From Sandaracinaceae bacterium (GTDB taxonomy: Bacteria; Myxococcota_A; Polyangia; Polyangiales; Sandaracinaceae), in NCBI GenBank assembly GCA_040218145.1, contig JAVJQK010000071.1, positions 62,001 through 126,000 of the forward strand: 64,000 nucleotides of DNA. Direction: 5' to 3'. The notes under the pieces are model-generated. The model was given only the letters and a program-made list of their open reading frames with translations, made no database searches and was not told the DNA's origin. Made by a program: the position numbers and the translations under genes. This document shows, piece after piece, positions 1-7,667 of this stretch (position 1 is the stretch's first letter; every line of letters starts with the position of its first letter).

Positions 1-158
1 AGCACGAGCGCCGCGAGAAGGCGCGCATCCTCCGGAGCCTCGAGGCCACGGGCTGGAACGTCAGCGCCTCGGCCCGCGAGCTCTCGATGGGCCGCGCGAC
101 CCTCTATCGCAAGCTCGCGCGTCACGGCATCCCGACCGCCCGCGAGCGAGGCGCTTGA
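1..158 (+). CDS. C-terminal end of a sigma-54-dependent response regulator/enhancer-binding protein (partial)
   Basis: The window opens inside a gene; codons starting at base 3 give about 51 residues ending at TGA 156-158. The fragment has an Fis-type helix-turn-helix (ILRSLEATGWNVSASARELS followed by GRATLYRKLARHGI), the pattern that closes NtrC-family activators: L..tgWN...AA..L...R.tLYRKL...gI. In such proteins this helix-turn-helix binds enhancer DNA while an upstream AAA+ domain remodels sigma-54 RNA polymerase; that domain lies outside the window. A stand-alone Fis-like protein is the alternative. A sigma-54-type promoter does occur elsewhere in the window (near 36951), but no link between the two can be shown. 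Confidence 0.85.
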   Translation, partial: HERREKARILRSLEATGWNVSASARELSMGRATLYRKLARHGIPTARERGA

Positions 159-176
159 GATCCTGCTGCAGAAACG

Positions 177-213
177 CGAAGCGCCGCGCGAGACGAGCCC
201 GCGCGGCGCTTCG
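177..213. terminator. Hairpin between convergent genes, likely bidirectional terminator
   Basis: A perfect 14-bp inverted repeat (CGAAGCGCCGCGCG at 177-190 and its complement at 200-213) encloses a 9-nt loop. It sits between the stop of the partial regulator (158) and the stop of the convergent EGF lipoprotein (231). No long T-tract follows, so this is an inferred strong-stem terminator rather than a classical one. Confidence 0.65.
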
Positions 214-230
214 AGGGTTCTGAACGAGGC

Positions 231-2369
231 TCAGCGGATCATGACGCGGACGTCATCGATGCCCCAGGACTCGTCGGTCGGCCCCTGGTCGAGGGTCGAG
301 CCAGCCTGCACGGTGAGGCTGTTCGTCGAGTGGCCGGGCTGTCCGGCGACGGGGTTCGGCCCGCGATCGAGCCAGCCGCCGCCGCAGATGCCCGCACCGG
401 TGGACTGGGTGTAGGAGGTGCGGAAGATGTCGGCGCCGTCCACGCGGACATACGCCTGCTCCCCGTCCCAGCTGTCGATGCTCCAGTAGCTCAGCGTGAC
501 TCTCGCCTCGCTGTGCGGAACGCCCAGGAGACCGAAGGTCTTCTGCACGCTGCTGGTCGCACCGTTCGAGAAGGTGTTGTAGCCGCCGAGGATGCTGGCC
601 GTGCCGCACGTGGTCGTGCGGTTGTCCGACCAGCCGCTGGCGGAGCCGCTGAAGTCCTCGAACGAGATCACCGTCCAGCCGCCGCCGGCGGTGGTCATGT
701 CGCAGGTGACCGAGATCGGGGCGCTCCCACCCGCTCCGTCGGGGTCGATGATGTAGGTGCCGTCGGCCGCGCTCGGGTCGGCGGTGTGGATCTCGTCGCA
801 GCTCCGGTAGCCCACGCAAGTCGCGGTGCCGCTCGCGTCGTCACACGACTCGCCCGAACCGCAGGTCAGCGGAGGCGCGCCGCAGTACGAGGTGCAACGG
901 TAGCCGTTGATCGAGCCGTCGAAGCCGCAGTTGTCGCCCGCGCTCATCGAGAGGCTACAGCCCTCGCTGCAGCCGCTGGCCACGCAGGCGCTCCGGGCGT
1001 TGTTCCGCGCGGTGTTCCACGACGCCGCCGAGGTGCCGCAGCCGGAGCAGGTCCCCTCGTAGCCGTCGCCGGCCGCCGCGGTGGCGCAGGTGGCCTCGCA
1101 GGTGCCGTTCATGTCGTTGTCCTGGTAGCCGGTGGCGCAGCTGCAGGTGGGCGGCCCGCCCACGACGTTGGTGCACGCGTACATCGTCGCGTCGCCGCAG
1201 CCGCCGTTGGCGGTCGCGCACTCGTCGACGTCGTCGCAGCTCGCGCCGTCGCCGTTGAGCGTGTAGCCGGGATCGCAGGAGCAGCTGAAGCTGCCCGCGC
1301 TGTTCGTGCAGGTCTGGGCGCAGCCGCCGTTGCCGATGGCGCACTCGTTCACGTCGTCGCAGCCCGCGCCGTCAGCGCTGAGCGTGTAGCCGGGTCCACA
1401 GGAGCAGCTGAAGCTGCCCGCGGAGTTCGTGCAGGTCTGGGCGCAGCCGCCGTTGGCGGTGGCGCACTCGTTGACGTCATCGCAGCTCGCGCCGTCGGCG
1501 TTGAGCGTGTAGCCCGGGTCGCAGGAGCAGCTGAAGCTGCCGGGCGCGTCGGTGCAGGTCTGTGCGCAGCCGCCGTTGGCGGTGGCGCACTCGTCGACGT
1601 TGACGCAGCCGACCTCGCCGTCGCCCGTGTAGCCGCCCGGGCACGCGCCGCAGGTGCGGCTCCCCGGGGTGTTGGTGCAGCTCGTCAGCGCGTCGCAGCC
1701 GCCGTTGCTGGTGGCGCACTCGTCGATGTCCACGCAGCCCCCGGCGCCGTCGTCCAGGTAGCCCATCGGGCAGTCGCCGCAGGTGAAGCCGCCCTCGGCG
1801 TTGGTGCACACGACCAGGTCGCTGCACCCGCCGTTGTCCACCGCGCACTCGTCGATGTCGACGCAGGACGTGCCGTCGCCCAGCTCGTCCTCGTAGCCCA
1901 TCGGGCAGAGCCCACACTCGCGCGCGCCCGGCGTGTTGGTGCAGAGCACCATCTCGTCGCAGCCGCCGTTGTCGGTCTCACACTCGTCGACGTCGTCGCA
2001 GGTCGCGCCGTCCTCGTTCAGCGTGTAGCCGTCGTCGCACGCGCAGCTGAAGCTGCCGTCGTCGTTCGTGCAGGTCTGATCGCAGCCGCCGTTGTCGGTC
2101 TCGCATTCGTCCGTGTCGACGCAGGTCCCGGCCCCGTCGTCTTCGTAGCCGAGCGGGCAGTCGCCGCACATGACCACGCCGTCCTCGACCGAGCAGGTCG
2201 TCGCCGGGTCACAGCCGCCGTTGTCCACCGCGCAGGGATCTCCCGTGGTCCCGTCGAGCCCGGTCGCCGCGTCGCCCGCGTCGGCGGGGTCCATGCCGGC
2301 GCCGTCGCACCCGCTCAATACCAACAGCGTGCCCAGTACGGCGACGCTCCAACCATTCCACTTCAACAT
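231..2369 (-). CDS. Secreted lipoprotein with nine EGF-like modules and a C-terminal fibrinogen-like domain
   Basis: A 712-residue protein. The start at 2369 gives MLKWNGWSVAVLGTLLVLSGC, a lipoprotein signal with lipobox LSGC; GGAGAG (complement of 2377-2382) is a plausible ribosome site. An Asp-rich linker leads into nine cysteine-rich modules, each marked by a NGGC motif and most opened by D-(V/I/T)-(D/N)-EC, the calcium-binding EGF signature. Modules six to eight are near-identical 41-residue units. A further Cys-rich stretch is followed by SCDEIHTADPSAADGTYIID and VTCDMTTAGGGWTVI, the opening of fibrinogen C-terminal/collagen-like C domains (GG.W). The last ~150 residues look like a beta-sandwich ending in SWGIDDVRVMIR. 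Probable role is adhesion or recognition at the cell surface; the ligand is unknown. EGF plus fibrinogen-like fusions are typical of animal proteins and of predatory myxobacteria. Confidence 0.85.
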   Translation of the reverse strand: MLKWNGWSVAVLGTLLVLSGCDGAGMDPADAGDAATGLDGTTGDPCAVDNGGCDPATTCSVEDGVVMCGDCPLGYEDDGAGTCVDTDECETDNGGCDQTCTNDDGSFSCACDDGYTLNEDGATCDDVDECETDNGGCDEMVLCTNTPGARECGLCPMGYEDELGDGTSCVDIDECAVDNGGCSDLVVCTNAEGGFTCGDCPMGYLDDGAGGCVDIDECATSNGGCDALTSCTNTPGSRTCGACPGGYTGDGEVGCVNVDECATANGGCAQTCTDAPGSFSCSCDPGYTLNADGASCDDVNECATANGGCAQTCTNSAGSFSCSCGPGYTLSADGAGCDDVNECAIGNGGCAQTCTNSAGSFSCSCDPGYTLNGDGASCDDVDECATANGGCGDATMYACTNVVGGPPTCSCATGYQDNDMNGTCEATCATAAAGDGYEGTCSGCGTSAASWNTARNNARSACVASGCSEGCSLSMSAGDNCGFDGSINGYRCTSYCGAPPLTCGSGESCDDASGTATCVGYRSCDEIHTADPSAADGTYIIDPDGAGGSAPISVTCDMTTAGGGWTVISFEDFSGSASGWSDNRTTTCGTASILGGYNTFSNGATSSVQKTFGLLGVPHSEARVTLSYWSIDSWDGEQAYVRVDGADIFRTSYTQSTGAGICGGGWLDRGPNPVAGQPGHSTNSLTVQAGSTLDQGPTDESWGIDDVRVMIR
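1221..1589 (-). repeat. Three tandem 123-bp repeats encoding EGF modules
   Basis: Units 1221-1343, 1344-1466 and 1467-1589 are in exact 123-bp register (41 codons) and nearly identical in sequence, each encoding NGGCAQTCT...GSFSC.C.PGYTL. The high DNA identity compared with the more diverged flanking modules suggests recent in-frame duplication. Confidence 0.85.
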
Positions 2370-2387
2370 GATCGATCTCTCCACAGG

Positions 2388-2405
2388 GAGCCTCGAGCGA
2401 GGCTC
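2388..2405. promoter_or_regulatory. Palindromic hairpin upstream of the EGF lipoprotein start
   Basis: GAGCCTCG-AG-CGAGGCTC forms an 8-bp stem with a 2-nt centre, 19-36 bases upstream of the EGF lipoprotein start codon. It could be an operator or a 5'-UTR hairpin. A second small hairpin (GCACCG at 2413-2418 with CGGTGC at 2425-2430) is next to it. Confidence 0.45.
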
Positions 2406-2693
2406 GCGATATGCACCGCTGGAACGGTGCGTGAGTGCTGCAACTGAGCCCCCCCCCCCGGCCGAAGGTCGTCCTGAAACCCCGTTCTCTCGAGTGATCG
2501 ACGGGGACGCGCGCCTGTCCTCTGGCCGAGATGGCGTCCTGGCGAGAACGGCGGCGCGAGGAGGAGGTGAAGCCCCGGCGCGACAAGGGGCGGCGTGCGA
2601 GCTCCGGCCCGCGTCGCCAGCCTGGCCGACCGGGGAGACGTAGGGCTGGAGGCGGCGAGAGTGAGGTCGCGCCCGGCGCCTGTTGACGCGCCT

Positions 2694-2716
2694 CGCGGAC
2701 CGGTCAAGGGTCCGCG
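2694..2716 (+). promoter_or_regulatory. Hairpin enclosing the ribosome binding site of the polyprenyl synthase
   Basis: CGCGGACC (2694-2701) pairs with GGTCCGCG (2709-2716) across the loop GGTCAAG. The Shine-Dalgarno-like AAGGG (2706-2710) lies in the loop and the 3' arm, and the ATG begins two bases after the stem (2718). This is compatible with translational control; no experiment supports it. Confidence 0.4.
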
Positions 2717-2717
2717 C

Positions 2718-3740
2718 ATGACGACCTGGCTCGACGAAGTGGTGAGCGGGACCGAGCGCCGACTCTCGGCGTTCTTCGGAGAAGAGCGGGCGCGCCTCGA
2801 GGGCTTGGCCGTCGAGTCGTCCGAGCTCGTCGAGGCCCTCGAGAGCCTGACGATGCGCGGCGGCAAGCGCCTGCGCCCGGCCGTGCTGTTCGCGGCCTTC
2901 AAGGCCGTCGAGCCCGCGGGCCGCTTCGAGCAGGTCGCCGACGCCTGCGCGGCCCTCGAGCTGTTGCAGACCTACCTGCTCGTGCACGACGACTGGATGG
3001 ACGGGGACGACGAGCGGCGCGGCGGCCCGTCCGTGCACGCCAGCCTCGGCGCGCGCCACGGCGACGCCCACCTCGGCGCCTCGCTCGCCATCCTCGCCGG
3101 GGACCTCGCGAGCGCGCAGTCCTGGCGCCTCCTGATGAGCGCGACCGACGACCCCGATCGCCGCGCGGCGCTGACCGCGGTCGCCCTGCGCATGCACGAG
3201 GAGGTCATCGTCGGCCAGCAGCTCGACGTGCTCGCGGTCGAAGACGTCACGCGCATGCAGCAGCTCAAGACGGGCAGCTACACCCTGCGCGGCCCGCTCG
3301 CGCTCGGCGCGGTGCTCGGCGACGCGAACGAAGCCCAGCGCGCCGCCCTCGACGCCTTCGGCGTGCCGCTCGGCGAGGCCTTCCAGATCCGCGACGACAT
3401 CCTCGGCACCTTCGGCGACCCGGGCGCCACCGGGAAGCCGGCGGGCAACGATCTGCGCGCGGGCAAGCGCACCTCGCTCGTGCGCGCGGCCGAGCAGTCC
3501 GGCGACGACGCGGCGCTGAAGGCCATCCGCAAGGTGCACGGCCAGGCCGACGCCAAGGACGCCGACGTCGCCGCGGCCATCGCCGCCCTCGAGTCCTGCG
3601 GCGCCAAAGCCAGCGTCCTGGCCCGCCTCGAGAGCTTGCTCGTCGATGCCCGCGCCGCGATCGCCGGGGCCGACTTCAGCGACGAGGGCCGCGCGATGCT
3701 CGACGCCCTCGCCGAGAAGCTCGCCGTCCGCGCGACGTGA
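2718..3740 (+). CDS. Polyprenyl (farnesyl/geranylgeranyl) diphosphate synthase
   Basis: A 340-residue trans-isoprenyl diphosphate synthase. It condenses allylic diphosphates with isopentenyl diphosphate to make C15-C20 or longer prenyl chains for quinones, carotenoids or lipids. Visible motifs: GGKRLRP at residues 48-54 (IPP binding), first Asp-rich motif DDWMD at 91-95, GQ at 166-167, KTG at 184-186, and the second Asp-rich site QIRDDILGTFGD around 223-234. The start MTTWL at 2718 is chosen because it follows AAGGG and gives a normal family length; an upstream in-frame ATG would add a stretch with no family resemblance. Product chain length cannot be read with confidence. The geranylgeranyl-reductase-type enzyme at 4750 is a possible downstream partner. 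Confidence 0.9.
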   Translation: MTTWLDEVVSGTERRLSAFFGEERARLEGLAVESSELVEALESLTMRGGKRLRPAVLFAAFKAVEPAGRFEQVADACAALELLQTYLLVHDDWMDGDDERRGGPSVHASLGARHGDAHLGASLAILAGDLASAQSWRLLMSATDDPDRRAALTAVALRMHEEVIVGQQLDVLAVEDVTRMQQLKTGSYTLRGPLALGAVLGDANEAQRAALDAFGVPLGEAFQIRDDILGTFGDPGATGKPAGNDLRAGKRTSLVRAAEQSGDDAALKAIRKVHGQADAKDADVAAAIAALESCGAKASVLARLESLLVDARAAIAGADFSDEGRAMLDALAEKLAVRAT

Positions 3741-3784
3741 GCGTTCTCGTGGAGGATTTTCGCGCGGCGTCCGTATCCTGAGCC

Positions 3785-3952
3785 GTGCACGCAGTTCGCG
3801 CCCTCTTCCTCCGCCTCTACCGCAAGCCCAAGCTGCGCCTCGCCCCCCAGGGCGGCGCCTGGCTCGCCAACACCCTCCACACCGGCTACCGGGACGCGCT
3901 CGACACGCAGCGCCTCCCCGCGCTCCGCGTCGCGACCAGCTCCAACGATTGA
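3785..3952 (+). CDS. Possible 55-residue small protein, function unknown
   Basis: A short frame starting GTG at 3785 encodes VHAVRALFLRLYRKPKLRLA and then a segment with GGAWLANTLHTGYRDALD. It follows a TATCCT hexamer (3774-3779) by 5 nt, shorter than the 6-9 nt spacing seen at other probable leaderless starts. It fills the gap between the polyprenyl synthase and the convergent gene at 3969. No family is recognised, and it may be a chance frame in GC-rich DNA. Confidence 0.35.
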   Translation: MHAVRALFLRLYRKPKLRLAPQGGAWLANTLHTGYRDALDTQRLPALRVATSSND

Positions 3953-3968
3953 CCGACAGCCTCTGAGC

Positions 3969-4671
3969 TCAGAACGCGCCGGAGACCTGCAGACCGCCGG
4001 GCCCCAACCCGAGGCGCAGGCTCCGCGTCTCGCCATCGAAGACGAGCACCGAGCTCGGGTCGAGGAAGGCGAGCGCGAAGAGCACCGCGCCCCCGATCTG
4101 CACCACGCTGGCGCTCAGCGCGCCCAGCGCCCAGTTGTCGGCGTTCGTCACGCCTCTCGTCCCGGACCGGCAGGCGGCGACGACGAGACCGCCCACGAGC
4201 CCACCGACCACCGGGACCAGCATCAGCCCTCCGGCTACCGCCTGGCAGTCACCGACGGTCGAGAAGGTGGTCATCGAGATGACCCCGAGCAGGGCCGAGG
4301 TCCCATAGCCCGCGAGGAGGAGCGACACGCCCGGGACGAGCCAGTCGCTGTTCGCCTGCTTCGTGCGGCGCGGGTTCAGCTCCCCCCACGGGATCCGCGT
4401 CGTGAGCGTCGGCCACCCCTCACCCACGTCGCCAGTCGCGGCTTGCGTGGCCACCGTCGCCCCGTCCTCGCCGAAGACACCCTCGTAGCTCGCTCCGTCA
4501 CGCACACCCACCGCGGCGGCGTCGGCGGCCGGCGCCGGCGGCTCGTCGCTCGAGGGCGAAGCGTCGGCTCCCTCCGGCACGGCATCCACAGCCACGCACT
4601 CGTCGCCCTCGCCCACGCCAGGCCGCGAGGCCGAGCACGGCTACCAGCGCGACGAGAGAGCGCGGTTGCAC
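3969..4671 (-). pseudogene. Small membrane protein with its signal peptide out of frame (apparent frameshift)
   Basis: The long frame from GTG 4616 to 3969 encodes about 215 residues: an acidic, Pro/Ala-rich N-terminal part and three likely membrane helices (WLVPGVSLLLAGYGTSALLG, an AVAGGLMLVPVVGGLVGG segment, and VVQIGGAVLFALAF). It lacks any export signal. Immediately upstream, one frame off, GTG 4671 begins VQPRSLVALVAVLGLAAW, a good signal peptide, and this GTG is preceded by TAGGGT plus 7 nt (complement of 4672-4684), the same promoter/start layout as many genes here. Dropping one base near 4617 would fuse the two (LGLAAWVGEGDEC). Either a real frameshift mutation, a sequencing error, or two separate starts; the first two are preferred. 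Function unknown. Confidence 0.6.
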
Positions 4672-4734
4672 GGCGGTGACCCTACCGCGATGCGCACGCA
4701 ACGTCGACGGCCGTGCGGCGGCCGCGGGGTGGGC

Positions 4735-4740
4735 TATCCT
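4735..4740 (+). promoter_or_regulatory. Probable -10 element, leaderless start of the flavoprotein
   Basis: TATCCT lies 9 nt before GTG 4750, and no Shine-Dalgarno sequence precedes the codon. It is one of the clearest members of the TANNNT-(6-9 nt)-start series in this window. Confidence 0.6.
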
Positions 4741-4749
4741 CCGCGCGCC

Positions 4750-5991
4750 GTGAGCGAGAAGAAGGTCGCGATCCTGGGTGGAGGGCCCGCCGGCAGCGCG
4801 CTGGCGCTGAACCTCGTGCGGCTCGGCGTCGATCCGGGCGACCTCGTGATCCTCGACAAGGCGCGCTTCCCGCGGCCGAAGCTCTGCGGCGGCGCGCTGA
4901 CGTGGCGCGGCACCGAGGCGCTGCGCGCGCTGATCGGGGAGCCCGAGGGCGGGGCCAAGACGGTGGGGCTCTCGTTCCGCTCGGCGCTGGGCGACATGGA
5001 CGTGTTCGAGCGCGGCGGTCAGTGGCTCTACGACCGCGGCCTGCTCGACCATCGCCTCTTGCTCGCCGCGCAGGAGGCGGGGGTCGAGGTGCGCGAGGGC
5101 TGCGGCGTGACGGAGCTGACCCCGGCGAGCGAGGGCTGGCGGGTGGTCACCGAGAGCGGGGCCGAGACCTTCCCGTGGGTGGCGGGCGCGGATGGAGCGT
5201 GCGGGATCAGCCGCCGCGCGAGCGAGCTGCCCGGCGGGATCACCGGGCGGCTGGTCGAGGCGGTCTTCGAGCCGATCGGCGAGACGCCCGATCCGTCGCT
5301 CCTGCACTTCGACTTCGACCCGCTCCTCGACGGCATCCCCGGCTACGCGTGGATCTTCCCCTACCCGAAGCCCGACGGCGCCGACGGCTACTGGAAGCTC
5401 GGCATCATGGACGGCCGGGGGCGCGTCCCGGGCAAGGCGCTGCGCGCGTGGACGATGCGCTTCGCCGAGCGCCATGGGTTCCGGCTGGTCGACGACAAGC
5501 TCGCCGGGTGGCCCGAGCGCTACTACGACGCGGGCACCCGCGGACATCGGCCGGGGCTGGTGCTCGTTGGCGAGGCCTTCGGGATCGACGCGCTCCTCGG
5601 CGAGGGGATCGCGCCCGCGCTCTACCACGCGCGCTATGTCGCGGAGCGGCTCAAGGGCGCGCTCGACGCGGGGACCGATCGCATCCGGGGCTTCGAGCGC
5701 GGCTTCCTCGCCACGCTCGAGGGCCGCAACCTCTGGTTCCAGGCGCGCCTCGCGGACCGCATCTACGGCGACAAGGGGCTGCGCTGGATGAAGACGCTCT
5801 TCGGGCTGCCCCGGCTGACGCAGCTCGCCAAGGCGGGTGGGGACGCGTACGGACGCCTGAGCCGCCGCATCCCGTCGTTGATCGGCAGCTACCTCCTCCA
5901 CGTGGCGACGCACGGCCTGCCCGACAACGCGCCGCCGCCGCAGGCGAGGGCCCTCGTCCGCGACTCGTCCGCCGGACCGACCGCGCCATGA
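4750..5991 (+). CDS. FAD-dependent oxidoreductase, geranylgeranyl reductase family
   Basis: A 413-residue flavoprotein. Family members use FAD to reduce or epoxidise/hydroxylate prenyl and related substrates (GGR, TIGR02032-like). Motifs: dinucleotide-binding [10 protein letters not shown] at residues ~10-19, KLCGGAL at ~38 (K-x-C-G-G of the reductase group), GADGACG (GD-type second motif), the [10 protein letters not shown] aromatic patch, and the FAD-binding [20 protein letters not shown]. Start GTG 4750 follows a TATCCT hexamer and puts the nucleotide-binding loop at the usual distance from the N-terminus. It overlaps pyrD by 4 bp (ATGA), so both are likely co-transcribed. A prenyl substrate is inferred from family and from the nearby polyprenyl synthase; a tetracycline-type monooxygenase role cannot be excluded. 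Confidence 0.82.
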   Translation: MSEKKVAILGGGPAGSALALNLVRLGVDPGDLVILDKARFPRPKLCGGALTWRGTEALRALIGEPEGGAKTVGLSFRSALGDMDVFERGGQWLYDRGLLDHRLLLAAQEAGVEVREGCGVTELTPASEGWRVVTESGAETFPWVAGADGACGISRRASELPGGITGRLVEAVFEPIGETPDPSLLHFDFDPLLDGIPGYAWIFPYPKPDGADGYWKLGIMDGRGRVPGKALRAWTMRFAERHGFRLVDDKLAGWPERYYDAGTRGHRPGLVLVGEAFGIDALLGEGIAPALYHARYVAERLKGALDAGTDRIRGFERGFLATLEGRNLWFQARLADRIYGDKGLRWMKTLFGLPRLTQLAKAGGDAYGRLSRRIPSLIGSYLLHVATHGLPDNAPPPQARALVRDSSAGPTAP

Positions 5992-7064
5992 TCTACCGCG
6001 CCCTACGGCCGCTCCTGTTCCTCCTCCCGCCCGAGACCGCGCACCACGTGGGCTTCGGCGCGCTCCGGCTCGCCATGGCGGTCCCGGGCGTCGGCGCGTT
6101 GACCGAGGCGCTGCTCGCGCCCTCGGATCCCGCGCTCGAGGTGGAGGCGTTCGGGGTGCGCTTCCCGACCCCGGTCGGGCTCGCGGCCGGCTTCGACAAG
6201 GACGCGATCGGCTTCGCCGCGCTCGGGCGCCTGGGCTTCGGGCACGTGGAGGTCGGCACGCTCACCGCGCACGCGCAGGCCGGAAACGACAAGCCGCGCA
6301 TGTTCCGGTTGCCCGCCGACCGCGCGCTCATCAACCGGATGGGCTTCAACAACCGGGGCTCCGCGGACGCGGTGCGACGCCTCGCTGCGCCGCGATCGAT
6401 CCCGCTCGGCGTGAACATCGGCAAGAGCAAGATCACCCCCGAGGCCGAGGCGGCCGACGACTACCGAACGAGCGCGCTCCGGGTCGCGCCCCACGCGGAC
6501 TACCTGGTCGTCAACGTCAGCTCGCCCAACACGCCGGGGCTCCGCGATCTCCAGTCGGTCGAGAAGCTGCGGCCCATCCTCGCCGCGGTCCGGGAGGCCT
6601 CGGAGGAGGCGTGCGACGTGGCGCCGCCCCTGCTGGTGAAGATCGCGCCCGACCTGAGCGACGAGGACGTCGACGCGGTCGGCGCGCTGGCGCTCGAGCT
6701 GGGGCTGGCCGGCGTGATCGCCACCAACACGACCATCTCGCGCGAGGGCCTGCGCACCCCGAAAGCGGAGTCGTTCGGGCCGGGTGGGCTCAGCGGCGCC
6801 CCCCTGAAGGCGCGCTCGCTCGCGGTGCTCGCCCGGCTCCGGCGCGTGGTCGGCGAGGAGTGCGCGCTGGTCGCGGCGGGCGGGATCGAGGACGCGGACG
6901 ACGCGTGGGCGCGCATCACGCACGGCGCGTCGCTCGTGCAGATCTACACGGGCTTCATCTACGGGGGCCCGCTGTCGCCCCGCCACATCGCGCTGGGGCT
7001 CGCTCGGCGAGCGAAGGCGGAGGGGTTCGCCCGGGTGGCGGACGCGGTCGGGACCGCGCTCTGA
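5988..7064 (+). CDS. pyrD: Dihydroorotate dehydrogenase (quinone), class 2
   Basis: A 358-residue enzyme oxidising dihydroorotate to orotate and passing electrons to membrane quinone, the fourth step of UMP synthesis. Class 2 features: an N-terminal membrane-associating helix ([20 protein letters not shown]), GLAAGFDKD, the FMN/substrate segment [28 protein letters not shown] with the catalytic serine characteristic of class 2, a [10 protein letters not shown] lysine loop, [13 protein letters not shown] and the phosphate-binding GGIEDADDA...[13 protein letters not shown]. Length fits the family (E. coli 336). ATG overlaps the upstream flavoprotein stop (ATGA), implying translational coupling. 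Confidence 0.96.
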   Translation: MIYRALRPLLFLLPPETAHHVGFGALRLAMAVPGVGALTEALLAPSDPALEVEAFGVRFPTPVGLAAGFDKDAIGFAALGRLGFGHVEVGTLTAHAQAGNDKPRMFRLPADRALINRMGFNNRGSADAVRRLAAPRSIPLGVNIGKSKITPEAEAADDYRTSALRVAPHADYLVVNVSSPNTPGLRDLQSVEKLRPILAAVREASEEACDVAPPLLVKIAPDLSDEDVDAVGALALELGLAGVIATNTTISREGLRTPKAESFGPGGLSGAPLKARSLAVLARLRRVVGEECALVAAGGIEDADDAWARITHGASLVQIYTGFIYGGPLSPRHIALGLARRAKAEGFARVADAVGTAL

Positions 7065-7073
7065 CGTCGACCC

Positions 7074-7574
7074 TCAGAACAGGATCATCGTCGCCGCCTC
7101 TAGGTCGCCCAGGCTCGTCTCCTCGGGCGGGAAGCAGCCGCCCCACTCGACGCCCACGGCCACGGTCGTGCCCTCGTGCTCGAAGGAGACGTGGAAGGGA
7201 GGCGCGACGGGCCAGTTCCGGGCGAGGCACGGCAGGCTGATGTTGCAGCGGATGCCCATCTGCGCGAGCTCGTACTTCACGCGGCCGGCCCAGATGTTGG
7301 CGAGCTCGAGCGCGAAGTCGTCGATGAGCTCGTCTTCGACGTAGCCGAGGCTCTTCTCGAGCTCGCGCGCGACCACCGCGCGGCAGGTGACGATCGTCAG
7401 ATCGATGTCGAACGAGTCCCCCTCCGCGCCGATGCGCACGACGAAGCAGCCCTCGGGGCGCTCCGCACGCCACGCGTTCTCGATGCGGCGGACGTCCGGG
7501 CCGACGACGGTGTCGGCGGCGCGGCTGATGGCGATGAGGAGGACGTTTTGGGGCGGGAGGTCCGAGATGCGCAC
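7074..7574 (-). CDS. CheX/CheC-like chemotaxis phosphatase-fold protein
   Basis: About 166 residues from GTG 7574 (a TTG at 7586 would add four). The middle carries DDFALELANIWAGRVKYEL followed by ISLPCLAR, which matches the E-x2-N helix and following strand of CheX/CheC/FliY-type CheY-P phosphatases; the second half is a beta-rich repeat of the first. Predicted to be cytoplasmic and to act on a phosphorylated receiver domain or be a derived, non-chemotaxis relative. No other chemotaxis gene is adjacent. It lies downstream of corA on the same strand, separated by a hairpin (7588-7621). Confidence 0.6.
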   Translation of the reverse strand: MRISDLPPQNVLLIAISRAADTVVGPDVRRIENAWRAERPEGCFVVRIGAEGDSFDIDLTIVTCRAVVARELEKSLGYVEDELIDDFALELANIWAGRVKYELAQMGIRCNISLPCLARNWPVAPPFHVSFEHEGTTVAVGVEWGGCFPPEETSLGDLEAATMILF

Positions 7575-7587
7575 GCGGCTGGACAAC

Positions 7588-7621
7588 GGCCTCCGCCGCG
7601 GCGGTTTGAGACGCGGAGGCC
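7588..7621 (-). terminator. Stem-loop after corA
   Basis: GGCCTCCGC (7588-7596) pairs perfectly with GCGGAGGCC (7613-7621) across a 16-nt loop. It lies downstream of corA and just upstream of the CheX-like gene, so it may end corA transcription; no T-tract is present. Confidence 0.45.
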
Positions 7622-7667
7622 CCCGAGCATGCAGACGGATTCAGAATGGCCGCTCGGGCTCCGCCCC

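Larger units (their letters stand above)
2370..2717. other. Divergent intergenic region with a C11 tract
   Basis: This 348-bp gap separates the EGF lipoprotein (minus) from the polyprenyl synthase (plus). It contains two hairpins (2388-2405, 2413-2430), an uninterrupted run of eleven C at 2449-2459, and a hairpin touching the synthase start (2694-2716). The central part, about 2460-2690, shows no gene with family support; open frames there are extensions or shadows of the flanking genes. Confidence 0.6.

Noticed and set aside
330-2447. A 705-codon open frame on the plus strand rich in A, G, R and V
   Set aside because: It is the antisense shadow of the EGF lipoprotein, whose Cys spacing, signal peptide and domain order are unmistakable; the plus-strand product has no domain and the periodicity comes from the EGF repeats.
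2595-2717. N-terminal extension of the polyprenyl synthase from an upstream in-frame ATG
   Set aside because: The added 41 residues have no similarity to the family, and the ATG at 2718 follows a ribosome-site-like AAGGG.
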